A stretch of DNA of 64,000 bases from Hemerocallis citrina. Taxonomy: Eukaryota > Streptophyta > Magnoliopsida > Asparagales > Asphodelaceae. The position numbers and the translations under genes are program-made. A model generated the notes under the pieces. The model did no database searches. It was not told the origin of the DNA and saw only the letters and a list, made by a program, of their open reading frames with translations. Of the stretch, positions 56,824-64,000 are shown piece after piece. The stretch is from the NCBI GenBank assembly GCA_017893485.1, contig CM030363.1:112091073-112155072 (forward strand), read 5' to 3'. Numbering within the stretch: the first letter of the stretch is position 1; each line of letters starts with the position of its first letter.

Positions 56824-57522
56824 GTGTTCAATACTTAAAACCGAGATGGAACAAGTAATCGAAATTAAAGAAATACAAACAAACATAGTCGACAACACAA
56901 AAACACATGAGATTTTTATCAAGGTTCACCCAGTGTAATGGCTACTTCCCCGTGCAGAGGCACCCATACGATTTTCTCTAGAGAATATGAAGAAAAACAT
57001 ATTTACAATCACTCCAGATCTCACCCCCAATCCGTACGCTTTATCTCCACTCTAATCTCTAAAGAAGAGCTTCCCAATCTCTCTAATGATAATAAAATAC
57101 TATTGGAATAACCCTAAAATTGTACATCATATAATATATAAAAGATTACTTAAGATTGGATCTCACCCTTAAACCAAAATTCCGATCTTACGTCGTTGCG
57201 GTCGACTGCACCAATTTGTAGTCGACTGCTTTGAAACCCGAGCAAGTTAGAGAACCTCGCTAACGGTTGCGGTCGAATGCCCCTCTTGGCAGTCAACTGC
57301 TTCTCCTAGTCGACAGTAGTTTGCCTATTGCAGTCGACTAAACACTGCACTACTGCTGCTTCAAGATGCTACTGTGCTTGCTGTCGACTGCACACTGCAC
57401 TGCTGCTACTTCAATCTGCTATTGTGCTTGCTGTCTTTGCTGCTACTACTGCTGCTTCTTCACATCTTCTCCTTCTTCAAACCCTTGATACCTTCTTTAT
57501 GTGTATAGGATCCACATAATCA
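56824..57522 (-). repeat. 5' LTR of copia B
   Basis: It pairs with 36757-37206 and is longer because it contains duplicated GTCGACTGCACACTGCACTG-type and TGCTACTGTGCTTGCTGTC-type segments (57300-57450). GTCGACTGC occurs at least four times. TTAAGATTGGATCTCACC and neighbouring AT-rich DNA lie in the middle. Boundaries are taken from the ends of similarity with the other LTR. Confidence 0.8.
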
Positions 57523-57885
57523 CAACAGAGATGGACTTTGAAAAGCATAGGATGAAGATGTATTTTTTGGATTAAGAATCTCAGCCTCATATATTATATA
57601 GTGTGACTTTGAAAACTCAAAAAGTGAGATTTTATTCAAAATACAATGTTTTAAAAATTATGTTTGTAACATCAAAATTTGAAATCCTCTCCTACAAACA
57701 ACTAACTTTGTGTAACTATCGTTTTCGTTCTTTTCCTTTTTTCCTTCATTATAATATTTTATTTGCAATTGAATAAAATACTTTATTTTTTTTGATCATC
57801 TTAATTAAATTTTGTTCATGAATTATTCTATTTCTTCTTGTTGGGCTATTTTCTTGTTGATCCCATTTTTATTTGATTGTGAGTA
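57523..57885. other. Unassigned, with a possible A-like LTR start at 57711
   Basis: AT-rich DNA flanks copia B. TGTAACTATCGTTTTCG at 57711 resembles the start of family A LTRs (TGTAACCGCTGTTTCC). The sequence resumes after D3 with A-like features (61396-62050). No coding signal is seen. Confidence 0.4.
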
Positions 57886-58510
57886 TGTAACGCCCCGAAT
57901 CCCAAAAACACTGAATTCAAGATGTTCTACAGGATCTTTCCACTTCCTTTAGTACAATTTTACAAGGAAATTTAAACTTCTCACCTTACATCAGAGTTTA
58001 CATCAATATTACATTTTTCATTTGCACAGCGGAAGTAAAATTTACAACAATTAAATAAATGTACAACAACATTGTATAATCTTTAAGCATCCATCCCTCT
58101 TTGATCTTTAACATGTCATTTACCTGCATATAAGACTGTGGGTACGTCAGTTTATTCAACCGACGAACATTATACACGGCCATCCTCTTTATGCCGGAAA
58201 TAGTATAACTTAATTTTCCATATTTAGCAAACACAAACTTGTCACAAATCAAACTAAAGACTACCCTGTTGATGTCGTGTTGTGATTGTGCACTTAGTCC
58301 TTAATGCAATTGTTTATATTAGATGACACTAATGCGCACTTGTTCGGATTCTATGCATCCCATACTACATAGGTTCGAGGGCAAGCCTCTTAATCGTTCT
58401 TCATCTTTGAGGGTTCAATCCCTCGCTATGACTTAATCTACTACTGTAATTACGGTAGGTATCCTAGATGATCTATGAGTGCAAGCACGTGTACAGAAAA
58501 CCTGGAGGGG

Positions 58511-58755
58511 AATCCCACGTCATGTCACGACTCATCATGAAGAACCTATGGCAATTCAGCCTCCTTCATGGCACACGATCCAAATGCAGTCACCAAACAT
58601 CCCACAAGTGTCACCACCGGGACGGTACCCTGGAGCAGTATCCACGTCATGTCACGACGCATCGTAAAGAACCTGTGAAATACTCTCCGCCGCCACGGTA
58701 CCCTGGAGCCGTATCCACGTTATGTCACGACTCATCGTGAAGAACCTGTGAAATA
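58511..58755 (-). repeat. Direct repeats in D3
   Basis: CCACGTCATGTCACGACTCATC with GAAGAACCT(G/A)TG following recurs at about 58511, 58643 and 58713, spaced about 130 and 70 bp. They are equivalent to the pairs in D1 and D2. Frames across them arise from the repetition. Confidence 0.75.
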
Positions 58756-59493
58756 CTCTCCGCCGCAAATCTGATGGCCCTCACTTGTGTTTTTCTCCTA
58801 CTTTCATCACGTCTCCACTATGTACTAATCCTTAGTTTCTTTTATCAAAATCATGAACAAAAATCGAAGCTCTAGAGTTAGCCTCTCCACTAAACCGGAC
58901 TTATTCATTCATTTCAACATGACCAACCTTGGTCTTTTCTTTTCAAATTTTATTTCATTTCATTTCCAAATGCCGGGGGAGACTTAGCTACTCTTTTATT
59001 TCAATTTTCATTTCACAATTTCCAACTCATAATTCCCCATGTTGAGTTATCATGCTCACATGTATATTCTCTTTTCAATTCATGATTTCTAAATTGTTCA
59101 AATAGTCCATGACTATACATGAATTTCATATACTTTATCAATTATCACATCATATCAAATTTCACATCACTAACCAATATACACACTTCATATTGTTCCA
59201 CATTATTCTCAAATGAGAATAAATTGCATTATGTCACACAACAAAGTTTCTTTTTGCCAAATCATCTTCTAATCCTTCATTTCAACTTATTCTTTTAAGT
59301 TATAATTTCACATCAATAAACATATAGAACCATAGTTCTATTTATGCATTTTATCTCCAAATCATAGTTAATTTCATTCAAATAATCTCCAAATCATTTT
59401 TATAAAGTCTCTTATATTTTTAGGAGAATAACCATATTTTTTCCATAATTTTTGGACACTTAAAACCCCCAAAAAAATAATTTTTCATTCTGG

Positions 59494-59570
59494 CCGACAG
59501 CAAGAATCGAACCCAGCACCACAAGAAAACAACCGAAAGCCACAACCACTAGGCCGGTTGCCGCTGGCGA
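59494..59570 (-). other. tRNA-like module 2 in LTR D3
   Basis: On the minus strand: A-box-like CGGCCTAGTGGT (about 59558-59547) and B box GGGTTCGATTC (59514-59504), about 32 nt apart. It is homologous in position to the module at 16079-16160 of D1. Confidence 0.6.
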
Positions 59571-59649
59571 TATAAAGAGAAGGCAGAGAGTATTTATTAC
59601 TCTCTATCGCTGATTCTAATGTTTTTAAAAAAATGTAAACAAAAGTATG

Positions 59650-59719
59650 CCACAGGGGTTCGAACCAGTCACCCCGGGAAGCCCAACCGCACAACATGAC
59701 CACTTGAGCTACGTGCTCA
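59650..59719 (-). other. tRNA-like module 1 in LTR D3
   Basis: On the minus strand: A box TAGCTCAAGTGGT (59711-59699) and B box GGTTCGAACCCC (59666-59655), 32 nt apart, with GTGCGGTTGGGCTTCCCGGG between. This is the closest of the four modules to a real tRNA. I cannot confirm a full acceptor stem, so it is probably a tRNA-derived (SINE-type) promoter. Confidence 0.6.
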
Positions 59720-60813
59720 GGTTGTCACGAATATAATTTCAATTCCATTTAACTTATGCTCTCTGTTATTTAGAACATTTTGATGTTTAACTAGCTTTCG
59801 TTTCATTTTGCTCTCATCAAAATATACTGTATAACTCCAGATTAATTCTCCCTCACATAAATTTATATATCAGTGTGAGAAAAATAATTTTTGTAATAAT
59901 TAAAACATATTTTCAAACCATTAATTCAAATTATACATTCTAACACTACAATTCTTCTCTTTTTGATGTTTCTTCGCATTGTAGTATTCTAATCTTTTTA
60001 TCAATAACTTCTCATTAATCCTCTGATTTTAATCATTTATCTAACATACAACTCATATTTGAATTTATTCATACCCATATCAACACAAAGGACCTATTTA
60101 ACACATGAAATGGTAAAACTCAAACTACTAACTTTTGTGTGTAGTTCTTGATAGTAATAAATGTGGTTTCATTAATCAATCCATACTTCCAATCAATTCA
60201 CATATATCACAATTTATAGAACCACATATCAATTTGCATATTCACATCTCAATCATTCAAGAAGTCATTTTTCACAATTAAAGTGTGCTCTTCCTTAATC
60301 ATTTTCATGCTTCAATTTTTCTAATTAAACTAGCATGCAATCCTACTTTAGAAATAGGAAAATTTTTACCCACAACTCATTTTTAATAATAAAACCACAT
60401 ACAAGTTATTCATTAACATTCCAATCAATTTATAGACTAACTTTCCAATTAAAAGGTATTCTTTTTAATATTTTTCATGCATCATTTCTCAATATAATAC
60501 TAGCATCATTCCTAATTAGAAATAAGAAAAATTAACCCACCTTGTATGGAGAGAAAACAAACATAATAGCAATAAAGTCCTATGCAAATGAATGCACCTC
60601 CTCCTAGACGCGCGCACACGAGCTCCAAAAAAAGCACCACCGAAAGCTCCCACTTGAATAGCCGGCCTTCTCCTTCTCCTTCTTAATGGAATGCAAGCAC
60701 AATCCCACTCACAACTCAATCTTTTTAACTCACAAACTACTACTAGATAATGCTATTAGACTATAGATTTGGAAGGAAATATTATGCACAAAATAACTAG
60801 CCATGGGAGGGGG

Positions 60814-60821
60814 TATTTATA
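60814..60821 (-). promoter_or_regulatory. TATA box of LTR D3
   Basis: TATAAATA on the minus strand is followed by CCCCCTCCC, matching the arrangement in D1 and D2. Confidence 0.65.
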
Positions 60822-61395
60822 CTAAAAATCAAATAGAATGGAGGGCTAGGATTAGTTGGTTGGTTGTAGGATGAAAGGCTAGGATGAGAGTAGGAGTTAC
60901 AATAACTACCCACATCCAAATAACCACCACCATGATCACCATTACAATTTTTGAATCACCCTCCAAAAAGAAGCATACCCGGCCTATAAAGAAGCATGCA
61001 TTTTGCACGTGTACGTGTAGTGCACGTGCATGCAACTAGGACTAAAATTGTACATTAAATTTTTGTATAAAATAAAATAATCTTTTAAATTGTATTCTAC
61101 ATGACAAGTTGTGTAAAAATATAGTCCATGGGCTTTAGTTTATGGGCCAAAATAGTTATTTTAAAATAAAATCAATAAATTACATTTTGGGCTTTTAAAA
61201 AAGACTTTAAAATAAGGCTTTCTATCTATTTAGAGAAAAAGCTTTTGTATAAAATAATTTGAAAACACATACTTAAATATTTATACACATCACAATAAAA
61301 ATAATTATAAGATTTAATTCAACCAAAATATTGCACGTGCACACTACGTGCAAAATAAAATAATTTTTCATTAAATGAAAAATCAGGGTATTACA

Positions 61396-63320
61396 GAGTA
61401 TTTTATTTGAACCCTATTGTCTTTAAATCCATCTATTATTGAACCCAAAACCCAATTGCAATTATTTCTCAACCCAAACCCATTATTAGTGGATCCTAGC
61501 CCAATAACCCAATACCCTATTGCAAACCCTAAAAGTGCAACCTAAAACCCTTGCCATCTCTCTTTCTCCTCTCTCTACCGTCAGCCAAACCCCACCCCTC
61601 GATCAGCCCCTGCCTCCATCTTCCCCAACCTTTTCTCTGGCGACTTCCGCTGAGTTCCACCCTTCGGGGACCCAACTCCCAGCATCACCAGCCCCAGCAT
61701 CGCCACCACCGAGCTGCCCTCTGCTGCTCTGCTTTCCCCTCGCTAACAACCACCCGAGAACCCCCAGTCGACACCAGCAACTCCATGTCGCTCGACGCTG
61801 GTCGAACCCACAGTCGGCCCTTGCCCTTGCAGTTGCTGTTTTCTGTTGTTGCTTTGGTTTCTTGTGCACATAGTGTGCATGTGCTTCGCGGGTTCGTGTT
61901 CATTGCTCCGGAATTCTCATCCCGTTATTCTTTGGTATTTTAATCGTCCATAAGCCAAGTCACTTTCCTCTTGAATTAATATTGTATCAAATTCAAGTTT
62001 TTATTGAAATTCTTGCAAGTAGGTCCAATCGTTCATCGTATCGTATAATGTTGTTTCTCTTTCGTTGAGCATATTGAGGGTTTACACGAGCTAACCCAAG
62101 TATTCTCGACTTCGTGCCTTTGTTGACTCCAAAAATTGAATCTTTCATGCATCCATGTAGTATTGATAGTAGGGTTTATTCATACAAACAACACACAAAA
62201 TAATTTATCGTAGAATTGAATGCTAGGTTGTGTGCTTGAATGGTCGATTGATGTTTTGTTGTCGATAAATTAGTGTACGTGTGTATTCTTAATGATATTT
62301 ACTATTGCTGCTGAATTTGGTGTGGGAGCAAACAGATGTATTTGTGGATTCTTTAAGAAACAATAAAGAAAAACCTGTTGACTTTTAACCTGCGTTTGAC
62401 TGTTTCTTACTGCTGTCGTTGACATGCAAAAAGTTCGATACACCGGGATGGATCCTGGCAATGAACCTTCCGACGCGCAAGTTAGTAATCATGAAGATTA
62501 TGAATGAGCATTTATGTGGAAAAATATTGATTACCCTGTTATGGTGGGGAGAGAGGGGTATTTATAGTCGCCTTAAGAGACAATTTAGAGATTATCATTT
62601 ATCTCTATATCCCGGTGTTGATAAGATGTGGAATTTAAACTCGTTTCATGATAAGAGAGGAGGTTTAAACTGCTTCTTAGAGAAAATCACGAATTTGATT
62701 ACTCTTTAAATATCTGGGCTGGTTTGAAACGGGTTGACACCCATGACCAATAGGGCAGATCCGTTTTCAAGCTACTGGGATTTGTAGAAAGACCCAATTC
62801 TCATTTCAGACCCGTTTGTAGGTGAAATTACTGTTTTACCCCTGAGAGCTTTAAGATTCATGCTCAGTTTGAACAATATCGATTTAATCATATTTTTAGC
62901 CATATCACAAGACCCCCACTCCCAAAGACTGAGTTTAACAGCCTTTGGGGAGTATTTTTCTGATTTTAATGGCGTACGATATTTTATCGTAGTTCTTTAG
63001 GAGCTTCAGAATCGCACATGGGGCTTAACAACTCTTAATTGAGCCTGCCTTGTATTCAAATGTGTTTGTGGGATCTTCTGGATTTTCCATTGATTTTTCT
63101 AATTTTTAGTTATTTTTTGAATCACTTATTCAACTTTGCAAAGTAACAATCTATTTTCAAAAAGTATCAATTAATCATTCTAGTTAATAATTTTTTTTCC
63201 AGGAGTTCAAAAATATTTTTTCCGAATTTATAATTATTTTTTAGAATTTTTAATTATTTTTGCAATTTTAAATAATTAATTTGATTTAATAATAAAAATA
63301 AAAGAATTAATCAATTAATT
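61396..63320 (+). other. Possible diverged family A LTR and unassigned DNA
   Basis: An ACCC-rich zone with AAACCCTAAAA (61524-61533) leads into a GC-rich leader (61550-61900). This is followed by GTTCGTGTTCATTGCTCCGG and AAGCCAAGTCACTT (about 61952), which are diverged forms of family A landmarks. Read with 57711-57885 it would be an A-like LTR split by D3. From about 62100 on I recognise nothing; no A-type 3' end is found. Open frames (61551-61943 and others) are low-complexity. The stretch 62700-63300 is AT-rich with no signal seen. Confidence 0.45.
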
Positions 63321-63638
63321 ATCGACGTGGCTCAATCTAGAGCATCGATCACGTCATTTGTGCGATTCTCTGAACGATCAGATGACTGATCTGGCGTCTA
63401 TCGACGTGGCTCAATCTGGGTGCTCTGATCGTGAGCGCGCTTCGAGAAGGGGTGTTTCCCCCACTTTCATGCTCGGAGGCACGTTTGCTCGAAATTTGGA
63501 TCCGAGCGACGTGGCGCAATCTGAGCCGTTTGATCTTGATCAAGCAAATCATGAGGTGATGTTTTTGCCCATTTCCATGCTCGGAGCCACATTTGCTCGG
63601 AATCTGGTTCCAAGCGTCGTGGTGCAATCTGAGCCATT
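63321..63638 (+). repeat. Tandem repeat with CGTGG.GCAATCTGAGCC units
   Basis: (A/G)(T)CGACGTGGCTCAATCT-type segments start at about 63321, 63400, 63507 and 63614 (spacings about 79, 107 and 107). The last two periods also share CATGCTCGGAG.CAC.TTTGCTCG (63468 and 63576). Local GC content rises sharply. It ends at the LTR-like start at 63639. A 153-codon frame through it is a product of the repetition. Confidence 0.75.
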
Positions 63639-64000
63639 TGTAGTGCCCCAGATCCCACTACCAGAAATCCGTGACACAAACCAAAATCTTTTTCTTCAAA
63701 TGCATCTCAACATAGTAGTAACACGAAAATTAAAAAACTTTTTATTGCCAAATAAAATCATTACATTATCAATTACAATCATTATCTTTTTCTTGAACAA
63801 GGAATACAAATTACATTAAAGTATTACAAATACTCCTAAGTAACTTCCATCGCTTGCCCTTCAGAACGGTAGTCAACTGATCTTCCACTGGAATTCTACT
63901 TAGTGGTCAAATTGCTTCCCTGAGATGCATTTTGTAGCTTGAATCTTCTGTTGCGCTACTCTGATATTCCTACACATGCTCGAATGGTAGATAGGTACAT
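63639..64000 (-). mobile_element. Partial LTR, D-like, at right edge
   Basis: TGTAGTGCCCCAGATCCCAC is close to the complement of family D ends (TGTAACGCCCCGAATCCC at 57886). As in D3, AT-rich sequence with TTACA words follows. Only one end lies in the window, so identity and target duplication cannot be tested. Confidence 0.45.

Larger units (their letters stand above)
36757..57522 (-). mobile_element. Ty1/copia retrotransposon B, split by gypsy A8
   Basis: Both LTRs remain: the 5' one at 56824-57522 and the 3' one at 36757-37206, in minus-strand sense. Between them, reading leftwards, are PBS, gag, knuckle and protease (56816-55751), then integrase, RT and RNase H (39786-37400). Gypsy element A8 (39787-55750) sits between protease and integrase. 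The GAG-pre-integrase domain and the end of A6 are missing at the right junction, which points to a deletion after insertion. No matching duplication was found around the element. The order of domains and the PBS/LTR style fit plant Tork/Tnt1-like copia. Confidence 0.88.
57886..61395 (-). mobile_element. Solo LTR D3 (family D)
   Basis: It is 3510 bp, with a perfect 5-bp duplication gagta (57881-57885 and 61396-61400). On the minus strand it starts TGTAATACCCTGATTTTTC (61395) and ends GGGATTCGGGGCGTTACA (57886). It matches D1 in inverse order: TATA box (60821-60814), leader, two tRNA-like modules (59719-59650 and 59570-59494), direct repeats (58511-58755) and terminus. No coding sequence. Its perfect duplication makes it one of the younger insertions here. 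Confidence 0.95.

Noticed and set aside
59650..59719. A functional tRNA gene
   Set aside because: A and B boxes are present, but I cannot assemble a full cloverleaf with acceptor stem; it is repeated at the same LTR position in D1.
63358..63819. A 153-codon open frame at the right edge
   Set aside because: It is made from the tandem repeat and then runs into an AT-rich LTR; no domain is recognisable.

Overview
This window is repeat-rich plant nuclear DNA, most likely from a flowering plant; I cannot name the species. I found no intact host gene. Almost every base that can be assigned belongs to LTR retrotransposons of two superfamilies. One group is Ty3/gypsy chromoviruses with very long LTRs, recognised from their pol and integrase C-terminal (chromodomain-like) sequence. 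The other is Ty1/copia. There is also one DNA-transposon MITE. All coding remnants carry stops or frameshifts.

Two gypsy LTR families dominate. Family A starts TGTAACC and ends GGGGCGTGACA, is about 3.2-4.2 kb long, and occurs as A1-A7 plus a possible diverged copy. Family D starts TGTAAY, ends GGGGTGTTACA, is about 3.1-3.5 kb long, and occurs as D1, D2, D3, the relative E and a partial copy at the right edge. A5/A6 flank a gypsy gag-pol and D2 follows a gypsy pol, so both families are LTRs. Most other copies are solo LTRs with 5-bp target duplications: cata(a/c), attat, ccaac, ggcat, gagta, and tatac/tacac with one mismatch.

Layout. 1-11820: a minus-strand copia element (C) is split by solo LTR A1 (2067-11153). 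A1 is split by inverted solo LTR A2 (2340-7406), and A2 is split by a Harbinger-type MITE (6500-7401). 11821-23631: a 5'-truncated gypsy pol is followed by its 3' LTR D2, which holds solo LTR D1 and, at its last bases, solo LTR A3. 23632-36000: an unassigned stretch, LTR E, then a decayed plus-strand copia (F) split by solo LTR A4. 36757-57522: a minus-strand copia (B) is split by a gypsy element with both LTRs (A8, 39787-55750). A8 is split by solo LTR A7 (47799-52431), which is split by a truncated copia (G). 57523-64000: unassigned and A-like sequence split by solo LTR D3, then a short tandem repeat and the start of another D-like LTR.

The most unusual signals are non-coding. The MITE holds an array of covarying palindromes. 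D1 and D3 each carry two tRNA-like Pol III promoter modules at the same place. The palindrome CAGTCGACTG recurs in three unrelated element families. The gag-protease region of A8 has two AT-rich, intron-like interruptions. Family A LTRs keep a fixed framework (telo-box/TATA promoter, GC-rich leader, conserved blocks) around slots whose content differs between copies.
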